Source: CAYUQT01 sp964446835
GTDB lineage: Bacteria > Planctomycetota > Phycisphaerae > UBA1845 > JAFGLZ01
Assembly: GCA_964446835.1 (NCBI GenBank)
Contig: CAYUQT010000002.1
Span: 62,001 to 126,000, forward strand
Direction: 5' to 3'
DNA length: 64,000 nt
Positions 26,221 through 36,179 of the stretch are shown piece after piece. The number at the start of each line of letters is the position of its first letter. The first letter of the stretch is position 1. The notes beneath the pieces were generated by a model. It worked only from the letters and a program-made list of their open reading frames with translations, did no database searches and was not told the origin of the DNA. The position numbers were made by a program, and so were the translations under genes.

Positions 26221-28172
26221 CCGGCCACCTCCTGCCTGACTTGAGTGGCCGGAGGAGACTCGGCCCCCCCACGAATAGCGTGCTGGAGCACCGAAACGGC
26301 CTGTACCGCCCGGCGTCGGACCTTCAGATCCGGATCATTCCGTGCGATGCGAATCACCTTTGCCGAAAGCCCCATCAGCTTCATCACCTCGATGACCCAC
26401 AATGCGCTGAGCCGATGGGCGGCCGCGTGGTTGTCCAGCATCTCCAGGAGAATCGGCATCGCCTCGCGCATCTGAAAAGACAAAAGCGCCTTGACGGCGT
26501 TTGCCTTCACCCGATTATCGTCGGAATTCAGCCGATCTCGGATCTGATCGAGCCGGTTGATGGCTCGAAGGCGTTCCAGAGCCTCGATTCCGTTTGCCTG
26601 AACCCGATCATCGGTATCGTTCAGTGCCTCAAGGAGCAGTCGCTCGCTTGTGGCCCCCGGCAACTGCCCCAATGCGGTCATGACCGCACTTCGGACGTGG
26701 GTGTCCGAATCGTGCGCGATACGATAGATCTCCATTTTCAGTTCCGGAGCAATCTCCAGCAGATTGATGATCTGAAGAACCCGGAGCCGATCTTTGGGCT
26801 CGCTCGATGTCAAGCGCTTCCTCAACTGCGGTATGACCTGTGGATCGGTGCTGAGCAGTCCCCGCCCAACCCTGAAGCGATCGTCGTCATCCATCGCGTC
26901 GAACCCGCCCCAGTAGCGCTCGAAGCCGTATTCGGAGAGTTCGCGGCCGGCCATGTCGCTGATCGACCGTGAACTGTTCTCAACCTGCTCGGCCATCATC
27001 GCCGGAACATCTTCCGGGTGACGACGCATCAGTTCACGAATCGCCACCTGGGCGAGCTCGGCATCATCCCACTGTACGACGATACGCAGCATCTGGGTGC
27101 TGTTCTCGTCCTCTGTATCCACCAACCCCCAGATCGCCGCGCGTTGCGCCAATGGGGATCCGTGAAGGAGCAGTTCCCGAAACACGCCCACCTTGATCTC
27201 CACGGGAATCCCCGTGGCCATTATGAAGTCGACCAGCCTGGGAAAGAGACTCGATGGGAGGTTTAGCAGACCACGCATCCCACGTTCGAGCCATGCCAGA
27301 TTCCTGATGGTGAGCATCCCTTTTCGAATGCGAGGATCGGCCAAGAGGAAGGAGCACCGGATCAACTCAGTCACGAAGTGCTCATCACAACGCGTGGCCA
27401 TGATATGAGCGACTGCCGCTCGGAGATCCCTATAGTTCAACGCCTCGTACAAGAAGGGAACGATCCGGGGGTCCTTGGCCGACTGAACGCAGGTTAGAAC
27501 CGCATGACCACACCGGCTTCGCGTGTTGGAGACGGCTCGCCATAGACGATCGTTGATCATCGGGGCAAACCATGTCGCTGCCTCGACCACCTCAGGACGT
27601 TGATGAATGTCATAGGTGGTCAACGCCCCATCAAAGGCCGACAGAAGATAGCTCCGCTCCTCAGCGAGCCGTGCCAGAGAGTATGCCTCAACCGCCGCCT
27701 TGTCGGATGTATGCATTTCTCCGTGGGCAAGAGCATCCAGCGTGACTCGCTCCTGGCGGAAGTAGCGATCCGCGAGAAACCGAAATGTCTCGCCGGCCCT
27801 CTGTCGGATGCCCGGACGCGAATCATGAAGTGCCAAGTCCAGTACGTAAGCCAACCGGTTGCTACCGGACTTCCCCACGAAATCCACGGCGTTCAGCCGG
27901 GTCCGCTCCTCCGGTGCCTTCACGCACTTCTTGATGAATGGGAAGAAGGAGGCCGCGTCCTCAAGGATCATGGCCCGGAGCTTGTCATCAAGCAGATGGA
28001 AGTTCGCAACGATGCCGACCAGCCCGGCCTCCTGGCGCCGAGCCAGCAGGGCGTGAAGAATCGGCTCATGACAATCAGGGGGCCCTTTTGCCAATCCCTC
28101 CACCAAGGCGTCATCCGCGGCCGGATTATCGCTCTCCTGGAGGAATTTCAGGACTCTCTGGTTCACCGACAT
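26217..28172 (-). CDS. HEAT-repeat protein
   Basis: A 651-residue soluble alpha-solenoid. Numerous HEAT repeats are visible, clearest in the C-terminal third: DRLRVLQIINLLEIAPELK, VRSAVMTALGQLPG, RVQANGIEALERLRAIN, RVKANAVKALLSFQMREAMPILLEMLDNH and VRRRAVQAVSVLQH. Such solenoids serve as protein-binding scaffolds; no enzyme motif is present. The ribosome binding site is weak. It lies 78 bases downstream of the large secreted-protein gene and overlaps the membrane-protein gene that follows, so this looks like one transcription unit of unknown purpose. Confidence 0.8.
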   Translation of the reverse strand: MSVNQRVLKFLQESDNPAADDALVEGLAKGPPDCHEPILHALLARRQEAGLVGIVANFHLLDDKLRAMILEDAASFFPFIKKCVKAPEERTRLNAVDFVGKSGSNRLAYVLDLALHDSRPGIRQRAGETFRFLADRYFRQERVTLDALAHGEMHTSDKAAVEAYSLARLAEERSYLLSAFDGALTTYDIHQRPEVVEAATWFAPMINDRLWRAVSNTRSRCGHAVLTCVQSAKDPRIVPFLYEALNYRDLRAAVAHIMATRCDEHFVTELIRCSFLLADPRIRKGMLTIRNLAWLERGMRGLLNLPSSLFPRLVDFIMATGIPVEIKVGVFRELLLHGSPLAQRAAIWGLVDTEDENSTQMLRIVVQWDDAELAQVAIRELMRRHPEDVPAMMAEQVENSSRSISDMAGRELSEYGFERYWGGFDAMDDDDRFRVGRGLLSTDPQVIPQLRKRLTSSEPKDRLRVLQIINLLEIAPELKMEIYRIAHDSDTHVRSAVMTALGQLPGATSERLLLEALNDTDDRVQANGIEALERLRAINRLDQIRDRLNSDDNRVKANAVKALLSFQMREAMPILLEMLDNHAAAHRLSALWVIEVMKLMGLSAKVIRIARNDPDLKVRRRAVQAVSVLQHAIRGGAESPPATQVRQEVAG

Positions 28173-28250
28173 GTGCGCGCTCTAATATTACCGGCGTGCC
28201 AACCGCCTCCCACTGATGAATATCGGCTGTCCACCGGACCCTCGTTAGGA

Positions 28251-31022
28251 TTACTGGACCACAACGATCTGATTCAGCATTCGTGAGCCGCGGACCTCCC
28301 GAAGCCCAACCCGGAGAGATCTTCCGGCCAGTCGTCGGCCATCCTCCAGGATGAACCGCTTCTGTACGCTCTGACCCGACTCCAAGGGTCTGTAAAGGTG
28401 CGTGAGACGACTCCTCCCCGGCGCCGAGACGTAGGCCTCCACCTCAACAAACCTGTTGGCATGGTTCGTCAGACTCTGAGTGACGACCACCTGACCGTCC
28501 TTCAGTCTGGCCTCGCACCGAACGTCGATATCCTTCAACCCCAAAGAGAACGGCGCCTGGGCGGTCAGTGCACCCGTGTTGTCGGTGTCGATGATAAACG
28601 CACCGGTCAAGGTCTTGGGACCGGCGATCTCGTTAAGTGGAAACTGAATTGAGATCGCTGAACGATACTCTTGCCGAGGCGCAAGGAAGAAGGGAATTCG
28701 TAACGGACGGACTTCCCAGCCCGGCGGAGGTTTCAGTCGCACCATGCCGCTGAGAGGCTTGTCTCTGGGATTCCGAAAACGGATCTCACACTCATGAAGT
28801 TCTGTGCTGCATTCTACGTGGGGTGGAACCATCGCAAAACTCGACTGGAACCACAGGTGCCAGGACTCTGCACCCGTGATGAATACCGGCGTGGCAGTAA
28901 GGCGGACTTGTCCGGCTCCATTGACGCTTTGGATGGGGGAAACTTGACCCCACAGTTCTACCCGTTGAGTCGCCGCTCCAAAATGGACCTCTTCGGTCCG
29001 CCCCTCCGCCGGAGCGGTGTCATCCCACAACGCGACCGTGGCCTTGCCTCTTCGATTGAACATCAGGCACCGAACGGTCGGACTAACGTGCAATTCGCCG
29101 ACATAGGTTGCATCGCTGAGCAGCTCGGATACCGTCCGAACAAGGATGAGTTCCTCTCTCGGTTCTATCCGGTGGCCATCGCCTCCGGCGACAACCTCCC
29201 AGGGACGAGGGACATATACCACCCCTGTCGTAGAGAGGCGAGCGAATATGAGTCGCTTGGCCAGGTCGCCGAGTCGACTCATGCGATCGTAGCGATCGGA
29301 CTGCAGCCACTGCATCACAGCCGAGGCGTTTTCCACACCCGATCTATGGAAGTCCTTCATGTAGGAAGGTATCTGCTCCGACCCCACGCGACATGGAATC
29401 CACAGCGATACGTCGTATGCCTGAAGAGCCCCGACCTGAGACTGATGCTGGACCGGCCATGGAATGACCATCGCAAATGACGGCACCATTCCCGTCACGT
29501 TCTTCTGGAGGGATTTCAGCACATCGAGAAGCTGGGGATTCCAGGCAAAGTTCTCATCGCCATCGGGCCCTAACTGCCAGTTCTGAATGAAGTCGCCATA
29601 TTGAACCAACCAGTGGGCGAGGTCCGGGCCCCACGTGTCCGGTTTGCCGGCCAGGGTCTGAATGAGCGGACGGGCTGTCGACCCCTTGGTCGTGGACTGT
29701 TTCGCTGGTCGAGACGTCACGGGCGGCAGGGAAGCCGACACCTTGATGCCGTCGCGCCATAACCCCTCAACCAAAGACAGAGATTTCGCCGTCGTCATAC
29801 CCGCCCCCCGCACCGGTAGAGAGGGGTCCAGGGGCACCTTCACATCATTCATCGCCAAGATGCCCATGAGCCTCATCACGCCGGAACGACACAGCGTGTC
29901 TGACGGATCCAGGACCAGGCCGAAACCCGCATTTCGAGTGCCCGTCGGGTTCAGGCGGGGTGAAAGACAGGCAAATGTCAACTGGCGCTCCGAAAGCATC
30001 TGCTGCCCTGTCCGTACGCGCAGCCGGGCACGATACACACCGGGAGGCAACGACCCCAGCAGGATGTCCTCCTGCCCGGGGGCGTCCTTCGATGGCATTC
30101 GGATCGATCTCAGCAACAGGCGCTTGCCCGTCACGTCCTGAACCTCAACATCCCCCTCCAAACCCGTTCCATCGGGATCGTGAACCTCCGCCCTCAGAGT
30201 TGGCTCTTGATCACAACTGAAGACATTCCCCGGCTGGCCGGTATCAAGAAAGACCCTGGGCAGGCGAATCACATTGATGTCGTCGAACCACGCCCCTCCT
30301 TTGAAATCCTCCTGAAGGACCTCATTCTCCTTCGGTGCCACGCCGGACCACATCGGCGATTGAACGACCCATAGCCCCACACCGAGCTGCCGCGCCTCCG
30401 CATAGCCACCCGGCAAGACGACGCTCAACTCCTGCCAGTCGGCCCCATCGGACACACCACCGACAAGGCGGCTGCGCTGTTCGGTGCCCGGCAGTTGCTT
30501 TCCGTCCCGATCACAATAGAACGCCGTTGCGTAGGCCCTCGCATGCACGAGACGGTCCGGGCGCACCCACATGTGAACGAGATAGTCGCTCGACGTGTAG
30601 ACGGGAATATCGTCCCCCCGGTAGACATACGCGATGTTGCCACCGTTGAGCCCCAGGTGAAAAGCTGGCCCACTCAGGTGACCTACGTTGGGATCAAAAC
30701 GCCCCTCCAAGTAGTGTGGAAAGCCTTCGGCCAGATGACGGTGCCAATACATGGGAATGTCTTCAACATTCCCCGACTTCCGCTCGTCAAAATCAAAGGA
30801 TTTCACCACACGCCGATGCATCACACTGCGGATGTCCTCGACGAGCGAAAGCTTGGAGCTTGATGATGTCGTGGTCGGTCGAGATGAAGAGAGTGGATCG
30901 CCCGAAGAGGCCATGGCTGCTGCCGACACCCAGCAAGCCACGAGCAGACCCCTTTCAAGGCCGCGACGTAGGCATCGCCGCAACAGGACGTTATCGGACT
31001 GTGCGCACACTCCCAGCGCCAT
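28251..31022 (-). CDS. large secreted protein of unknown function (possibly glycoside-hydrolase-like)
   Basis: A 923-residue exported protein. Signal peptide: LRRCLRRGLERGLLVACWVSAAAMA. Residues about 60-260 look like a carbohydrate-binding-type jelly roll (YWHRHLAEGFPHYLEGRF... to GGAWFDDINVIRLPRVFLDTG). A middle region with DTWGPDLAHWLVQYGDFIQNWQLG may be a degenerate TIM barrel, and the C-terminal 300 residues are beta-sandwich-like (FRNPRDKPLSGMVRLKPPPGWEV). Architecture resembles secreted polysaccharide-active proteins, but no catalytic pair can be assigned. It starts a probable operon with the HEAT-repeat and membrane-protein genes. Confidence 0.65.
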   Translation of the reverse strand: MALGVCAQSDNVLLRRCLRRGLERGLLVACWVSAAAMASSGDPLSSSRPTTTSSSSKLSLVEDIRSVMHRRVVKSFDFDERKSGNVEDIPMYWHRHLAEGFPHYLEGRFDPNVGHLSGPAFHLGLNGGNIAYVYRGDDIPVYTSSDYLVHMWVRPDRLVHARAYATAFYCDRDGKQLPGTEQRSRLVGGVSDGADWQELSVVLPGGYAEARQLGVGLWVVQSPMWSGVAPKENEVLQEDFKGGAWFDDINVIRLPRVFLDTGQPGNVFSCDQEPTLRAEVHDPDGTGLEGDVEVQDVTGKRLLLRSIRMPSKDAPGQEDILLGSLPPGVYRARLRVRTGQQMLSERQLTFACLSPRLNPTGTRNAGFGLVLDPSDTLCRSGVMRLMGILAMNDVKVPLDPSLPVRGAGMTTAKSLSLVEGLWRDGIKVSASLPPVTSRPAKQSTTKGSTARPLIQTLAGKPDTWGPDLAHWLVQYGDFIQNWQLGPDGDENFAWNPQLLDVLKSLQKNVTGMVPSFAMVIPWPVQHQSQVGALQAYDVSLWIPCRVGSEQIPSYMKDFHRSGVENASAVMQWLQSDRYDRMSRLGDLAKRLIFARLSTTGVVYVPRPWEVVAGGDGHRIEPREELILVRTVSELLSDATYVGELHVSPTVRCLMFNRRGKATVALWDDTAPAEGRTEEVHFGAATQRVELWGQVSPIQSVNGAGQVRLTATPVFITGAESWHLWFQSSFAMVPPHVECSTELHECEIRFRNPRDKPLSGMVRLKPPPGWEVRPLRIPFFLAPRQEYRSAISIQFPLNEIAGPKTLTGAFIIDTDNTGALTAQAPFSLGLKDIDVRCEARLKDGQVVVTQSLTNHANRFVEVEAYVSAPGRSRLTHLYRPLESGQSVQKRFILEDGRRLAGRSLRVGLREVRGSRMLNQIVVVQ

Positions 31023-31144
31023 ATCCTTGTAGTTATCGGCACGGGAGGGCCGCCGATTAAGCTTGTCCCCGACGATGGAAGCATGAACGGAGGACGTTGC
31101 CTGTCTCTTGGGAGCAACGGAACCGCATCTGAAACCCGTCGGCC

Positions 31145-32026
31145 CTACACCGGAACGAGTCGCATCGCATTACCACCCAGGATCTTGGCCTTGGCCGCCG
31201 CGTCCAGTCCCAGGGACTCGATGTGGTCCCTCATCCGGGAATCAAAGTAGTCTCGACCGAAGAGCATTCGATCCTGGTAGCGTGTGAGAAACGCCTTGCC
31301 GCCGTCCGGTAGACACTTCAGGGCGAACAGCGCGGAACCCGCGGACAGGTCACCATGCAGATTCGGGTACTTGTCCAGCAGCTCAACGAGCCGTCCGCCG
31401 TCGCAGTAGTCAGCCGCGCCGTTGAGATACACGGCGTTGATCTGAGCTTCCTTGCCCGTCATATAGCGCCAGAAGCCGGGACCGTGCCCCAGAACAACGG
31501 TCTCCGAAGCCTCTCGCAAGGCACGCTCCAGATGATCGGCGTCTCCCCCATACCACGCGTGGCTCCACGCATCCGGATCGTTCGGTGGCATACGCGGAGA
31601 ATCCATGTGAATCACGACTGGCAATTTCTGCTTGCCTGCCCATCGCCAAATCCGAATACCATCCGGATCATCCAGCGTGACGCGGAACTTCCATTCCCCC
31701 AGACCGCGAATTCCGTGGATCTCCACGGCTGCTTTGAGCTTGTCGAGGGCATGCTCCTCCTTGGGATGCGGAGCGTAGAACGGAATGAGTCGATCCGGGT
31801 ACCGCAGAGCCCCATCCACCACTTCCTTCAGCGGCAACCACTGCCCCGGAAAATGCCTCGGGTCGAGACAGGGGGCATACATCTTCACCTCGGCAAACTC
31901 AATGGGCAGGATGATCTCCCAACTCAGTGCCCACATCTTGTCGATGCCATGCTGGTCCATGTTGGCCACCATCTTGTCGGTGTTATGGCCGTGCCAGTTC
32001 AGATGTCCATGTGCGTCAATAATCAT
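31145..32026 (-). CDS. amidohydrolase family protein (TIM-barrel, amidohydrolase-2 type)
   Basis: A 293-residue metal-dependent hydrolase or decarboxylase. It opens with MIIDAHGHLNWHGH, the strand-1 metal motif (DxHGH), and has LPVVIHMDSPRM, VVLGHGPGFW and a C-terminal RMLFGRDYFDSRM segment carrying the last-strand Asp, all characteristic of the COG2159/ACMSD-like family. Start ATG with GGGAG seven bases upstream. It lies 26 bases downstream of the DegT aminotransferase gene on the same strand, so the two are probably cotranscribed. Substrate unknown; a carboxylate or lactone is usual for the family. Confidence 0.83.
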   Translation of the reverse strand: MIIDAHGHLNWHGHNTDKMVANMDQHGIDKMWALSWEIILPIEFAEVKMYAPCLDPRHFPGQWLPLKEVVDGALRYPDRLIPFYAPHPKEEHALDKLKAAVEIHGIRGLGEWKFRVTLDDPDGIRIWRWAGKQKLPVVIHMDSPRMPPNDPDAWSHAWYGGDADHLERALREASETVVLGHGPGFWRYMTGKEAQINAVYLNGAADYCDGGRLVELLDKYPNLHGDLSAGSALFALKCLPDGGKAFLTRYQDRMLFGRDYFDSRMRDHIESLGLDAAAKAKILGGNAMRLVPV

Positions 32027-32052
32027 CTGATGTCTCCCGTGTCTCGGCCCCC

Positions 32053-33288
32053 CTACCTGAGGTAGGCCTTCTCCACCTTGCGTATCCCCTCGGCATAGAG
32101 GTCCGCATCCCGTTCGCTGAGCCCCTCATGAAAATGGAAGGTCATGTAGGTATTCAGGGCCGACTCGGCGTTGGGGCAACAGTTGTCGTAGCTGAACATA
32201 CGGGCGTGCGGACATGTCCACGGGCAGCCGCTCTGACCGTAGGTCTTCCGCTCGACAATCCAGGACTGCTTGTAGACCACGTTGACATACTTCTCGGCAC
32301 AGGGAACGCCCTCGGCGCGGAGCGCAGCGACGAATTGTGACTTGCCGACCTTCACGGCCGAGAGATCCAGACCCAGACGGCCGAACCAGTAGCTGGGGTT
32401 CGCCCCCTCGACGATCTTGCCCAACCGTACCGCCCTGCAGCCGATCACCCCCTGGGCCAATCGGTCAACGAAACGCTGCCGAGCTGCCACGATCGCCGGC
32501 AGCCTCTTAAGCTGCACGCGACCGATGCACGCCTCCAGCTCGGTCATCCGATAGTTCAACCCCAGGAAGACGTTCGTTCCCGAATCGTCCGGAAAGTTCT
32601 TGCCTCGATCCGCGAACCGCTTGGCGTTCCAGCAGATCGCCTCGTCGTTCGTGATCACCACTCCGCCCTGTCCGCCGGTGGTGTGATGCTTGCCGCTCAT
32701 GGTGCTGAAGGCACCGATGTGACCGATCGAACCGCACAGCCGTCCCTTGTAGGTCGCCCCATGGGCCTGGCTGACGTCTTCGATAACCGTCAGCCCGTGG
32801 CGCCTGGCCACCGCCATGATCGGGTCCATGTCCGCCGGCTCACCGGCGATATGGGCAACGACGATTGCCCGCGTCTTGGGGCTCAGGGCCATCGAGATCC
32901 CCGCGGCCGTCATGTTGAACGTCTCTGGGTCGGTGTCCGCGAAGGTCGGAATACAGTTCTGCATGAGAATGGGGGCGATCGCCCCGGGATCCGTGATCGG
33001 CCCTGAGACGATCTCGCTGCCCGGTTCGAACTGAAGGGCACCCAGAGCAGCATGGATCGCAGCGGTCCCCGAACTCATCGCGGTGGCCCATCGAACTCCA
33101 TGGAACGCGGCGAACTCCTTCTCGTAGGCATCCACGTCCTGTCCGCCGTAGCGATCGAAGGCACCGCCACTGCTCATGACCCGATCGAAGAGCGACATCA
33201 CCGCGTCCCGCTCCTCCTGTCCGATCAGCAGGCGGGGTGGTGAACTCTTTCGAACGGGGCTCCCCCCATCAATCGCCAGTTGCATCAT
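32053..33288 (-). CDS. DegT/DnrJ/EryC1/StrS family PLP aminotransferase
   Basis: A 411-residue fold-type I PLP enzyme. Visible signatures are SSGTAAIHAALGAL (phosphate-binding turn), VIEDVSQAHGATYKG (cofactor Asp), and FSTMSGKHHTTGGQGG, whose Lys should form the internal aldimine in place of the commoner SFxxxKxxxxGEGG. The C-terminus (YWFGRLGLDL...LNTYMTFHFHEGLS) fits the family's sugar aminotransferases. The start is the ATG of MMQLAIDGG with GGAGG five bases upstream; a longer frame to 33474 crosses the divergent promoter region. Usual role is amination of keto-sugars, but sugar dehydratase-type relatives exist. Confidence 0.85.
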   Translation of the reverse strand: MMQLAIDGGSPVRKSSPPRLLIGQEERDAVMSLFDRVMSSGGAFDRYGGQDVDAYEKEFAAFHGVRWATAMSSGTAAIHAALGALQFEPGSEIVSGPITDPGAIAPILMQNCIPTFADTDPETFNMTAAGISMALSPKTRAIVVAHIAGEPADMDPIMAVARRHGLTVIEDVSQAHGATYKGRLCGSIGHIGAFSTMSGKHHTTGGQGGVVITNDEAICWNAKRFADRGKNFPDDSGTNVFLGLNYRMTELEACIGRVQLKRLPAIVAARQRFVDRLAQGVIGCRAVRLGKIVEGANPSYWFGRLGLDLSAVKVGKSQFVAALRAEGVPCAEKYVNVVYKQSWIVERKTYGQSGCPWTCPHARMFSYDNCCPNAESALNTYMTFHFHEGLSERDADLYAEGIRKVEKAYLR

Positions 33289-33435
33289 GGATTCCTCCTC
33301 AGGCTGAACATCTTGATACAGACCCGCCTGCGGATCAAGTGAGGTGAGAGTCCCATCGTCGCCTCCAGGCGTTATACTGTTCAGGACAATGCGTTCCCAA
33401 CCGCATCCCATCCCTGACGGGAGGTACCGAAGACC

Positions 33436-34647
33436 ATGACGCCACGTGAACGAATCCTTGCCGCATTGGACCACAAGGAACCCGACCGGGTCCCGATCGA
33501 CTGCGGCGGGACGGATGTCACCGGTTTACACGGCATCGCTTATAACGCCGTCAAGAAACACCTGGGCATCACCCAGGGCCGGACGCGGCTCTTTCATGTC
33601 TACATGCAGCTCGCGTCGGTTGAAGAGGTCGTGCGTCACCGGTTCTCCGGCGACGTCGTCCGCCTCTCGTTCGAGCCAGAACAGTGGAAGCCTTCGAAAC
33701 TCGCCGACGGATCGCCCTGCGAGGTGCCGGCGGGGTGGAGTCCGGAGAGGCTGCCCGACGGATCCGAGGCCGTCCTGGGCTTCGATGGAAGACCCCTGGT
33801 GCTCCGCCTGGCGGATTCCGCATGGTTCTCTCCCGCCGGGCCCATCTGCCCGATGATCCAGACGCCCGCGGACATCGCCCAGTATGGAGCACTACTCAAA
33901 ATGATGGACCGCGCCGCGTGGCTCGACGAAACCCTGGACGACCTGGTCGCTCGTGCCCGTCAGGTCCGAGAGCAGACCGACTACGCCCTCGCCGGCGTGT
34001 TCGGCGGTCACATCTTCGCGCAAGCCCAGTTGATCCGAGGCATGGACAACTTCATGTGCGACCTCGTGGCCGATGAAACCCTGGCCCGCGCCCTGATGGA
34101 CACGCTTGCCGAGTCGCACATCGCCGAATTCGAGCACTACATTGCCAAGCTGGGACCTTATCTCGACATCGTTGTTGTCAATGACGATCTCGGCACGCAA
34201 CAAGGACCGCAGCTCTCTCTGGAAATGTATCGCAGGCTGGTCAAACCCTACCACCGAAGACTCTACGGCTTCATGAAGAGCCGAATGAAACAGACCCGGC
34301 TGTTTCTCCATTCCTGCGGTTCGGTCTATGACTTCATTCCGGATCTGATCGAGATGGGGGTCGACATCCTCAACCCGGTCCAGGTCTCGGCCCGCAACAT
34401 GGACAGCCGGCGCCTCAAGGCTGAGTTCGGCAAGGACATCGTCTTCTGGGGCGGTGGCTGTGACACCCAGACGGTCTTGCCTCGCGGCTCAATCGGCGAC
34501 GTGCGTGCCGAGGTGAAGCGACGAATCGACGACCTCGCCGCGAACGGCGGGTTCGTCTTCTCCCAGGTTCACAACATCCAGCCGGGTGTACCACCTGAGA
34601 ACGTCGTGACCATGTTTGACGCCGCAGCAGAGTTCGGAGCTCGATAG
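33436..34647 (+). CDS. uroporphyrinogen decarboxylase (URO-D) family protein
   Basis: A 403-residue protein of the URO-D/MtaA superfamily: MTPRERILAALDHKEPDRVPI is the standard family opening, followed by ...GGTDVTGLHG, FLHSCGSVYDFIPDLIEMGVDILNPVQ (Cys in the position that binds zinc in methyltransferase members) and FWGGGCDTQTVLPRGS. True HemE is shorter (about 350 residues), and the plant- and soil-type paralogues in planctomycetes are mostly methyltransferase-like or of unknown role. GGGAGG lies 11 bases before the ATG and TATACT near 33373 may be its -10. Divergent from the DegT gene; not a haem operon. Confidence 0.85.
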   Translation: MTPRERILAALDHKEPDRVPIDCGGTDVTGLHGIAYNAVKKHLGITQGRTRLFHVYMQLASVEEVVRHRFSGDVVRLSFEPEQWKPSKLADGSPCEVPAGWSPERLPDGSEAVLGFDGRPLVLRLADSAWFSPAGPICPMIQTPADIAQYGALLKMMDRAAWLDETLDDLVARARQVREQTDYALAGVFGGHIFAQAQLIRGMDNFMCDLVADETLARALMDTLAESHIAEFEHYIAKLGPYLDIVVVNDDLGTQQGPQLSLEMYRRLVKPYHRRLYGFMKSRMKQTRLFLHSCGSVYDFIPDLIEMGVDILNPVQVSARNMDSRRLKAEFGKDIVFWGGGCDTQTVLPRGSIGDVRAEVKRRIDDLAANGGFVFSQVHNIQPGVPPENVVTMFDAAAEFGAR

Positions 34648-34722
34648 GCGGCCCGGAGTACCCCCGACTCCGCCCAGAGGTTCATCCACGGCCGGCGCTG
34701 TACCCCCCCGCCAGGGCGCGGT

Positions 34723-36177
34723 TCACTCTCTTGCCTTCGCGCCGAAGAGCTCGACCATCTCGACCTTTCTGGCGTCCTTGGGAATGGCGATCGTGACTCG
34801 CTCGTCCGCGGACGGCGCAGCAAACGCCCAATGGCTGATCACGGCCGTGAATTGAGGGCGCCCGGGGGCTTTGTCATAGCTGATGACCAGTTTCCAGGGA
34901 ACCGACCGATCGCCGTCTTCAATCCAGATCTGCCAACTGATGTCGGCCTGCTTGAACACGATGTGCTGACAGGCGTGATCTGAAACCTTCACCTTGCCGA
35001 GGCATTGCCCGGCCAGGATCTTGCCCGCAAGTCGTCCGTAGATATCGCCGTACAGGAAATCACCCAGCGGCTGGGCCAGACCGTATCTTGCCGCAAGCTG
35101 GTCCATCATGGACTCAAGGGATCCCGAGGCGGGGAGGGTCGTGTACACATTCTTGAGCACGTCGATCATCGTGAAACTGCTGCCGTCGTAGACCATTCGC
35201 CGCTCGGCATGCGATCCGCGAATCGACACGGCCAGTTTGTCGGGCCGCTCGGCTTGAATGGTCCGCTCATCCGCGAGCTCGATCTTCTCCCCTGACGAGG
35301 TCACTTCATCGAACGTCCCCCCGACCTTCATGCCGACGAATTTCTGCCGACCGAGATAGTCACTCATCTTTCTGAGCAACTGGAGTGGGTCGGGGCCACT
35401 GCCTCCAGAGGAAGGCGCCCCCTGAGCTGTTCCACCCTGCGTCGGAGGATCGACCACCCAGTATCCAGCCTGACCGTTCTGGGTCGCAGTCTGGTAGTAC
35501 ACACTGCCCTGGCAGTAGTAGGTCACGCTGTTGAAGGTGTAGGGGGTCGCTCCCGCTGGAAGCGCGTTGAAGAAATACCCTACGGGCGGATACACGGGCT
35601 GATAAGCCAGAATCCCGGCATACATACACGGTCGGTAGAATGTGTAACCGCAGCGGTAGTAGCTCTGGCCCTTCCAGGATGTTTCGACGGTACCGTGCGG
35701 GAGGTTGGCCACGGCACGCACGCCGACCAGGTCGCGGTAGGTATCCGGGATGTAGAGGGCCGGCCCTTCACGACTGGCTCCCAACGAGGATTGCGGAGCA
35801 TAGGCGGTCCTGTCCATGGAACCGCCATAGGTCGCTCCGAAGTTCGAAGGTGTCGATGGGGCTCCTCCTCCTGAACCAAGTTCCCCCGGCACCCTTCGCG
35901 AAGAGTCGGAGTTATGGATGGAACCGTAGTTGGCGGGTCTCTGGGAGTAAACACCGCTTCCGATCGTGCCGTACACCGGATCGTAGCCGTCCCACGCCCC
36001 ATACTGATAGGCGTTCCTGCTCCATGCCGCGGACCCCGGGTCCACAAACCGGCCCGCGAAGGAGACCGACCCTACCCCCCCACCGAAACCACCCCTGTGC
36101 AATCCATGAGCGAATTCAACCGCCACAAGACCGAGCACTCCCGCGAATGTCGCAACCAGTATGGTTCTCGTACGCAT
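34723..36177 (-). CDS. exported DUF2092-like protein with Gly/Tyr-rich N-terminal region
   Basis: A 484-residue exported protein. The N-terminus is a signal peptide (TILVATFAGVLGLVAVEFAHG). A low-complexity Gly/Ser/Tyr-rich stretch and a Tyr-rich module follow (YYRCGYTFYRPCMYAG...YQPVYPPVGYFFNAL). The C-terminal 210 residues are a DUF2092/LolA-like beta-barrel domain (RTIQAERPDKLAVSIRGS...WQIWIEDGDRSVPWKLVISY). This domain is homologous to the upstream neighbour, only two bases away, so the pair arose by duplication and forms one unit. The domain fold resembles lipoprotein carriers, but function is unknown. Confidence 0.75.
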   Translation of the reverse strand: MRTRTILVATFAGVLGLVAVEFAHGLHRGGFGGGVGSVSFAGRFVDPGSAAWSRNAYQYGAWDGYDPVYGTIGSGVYSQRPANYGSIHNSDSSRRVPGELGSGGGAPSTPSNFGATYGGSMDRTAYAPQSSLGASREGPALYIPDTYRDLVGVRAVANLPHGTVETSWKGQSYYRCGYTFYRPCMYAGILAYQPVYPPVGYFFNALPAGATPYTFNSVTYYCQGSVYYQTATQNGQAGYWVVDPPTQGGTAQGAPSSGGSGPDPLQLLRKMSDYLGRQKFVGMKVGGTFDEVTSSGEKIELADERTIQAERPDKLAVSIRGSHAERRMVYDGSSFTMIDVLKNVYTTLPASGSLESMMDQLAARYGLAQPLGDFLYGDIYGRLAGKILAGQCLGKVKVSDHACQHIVFKQADISWQIWIEDGDRSVPWKLVISYDKAPGRPQFTAVISHWAFAAPSADERVTIAIPKDARKVEMVELFGAKARE

Positions 36178-36179
36178 TG

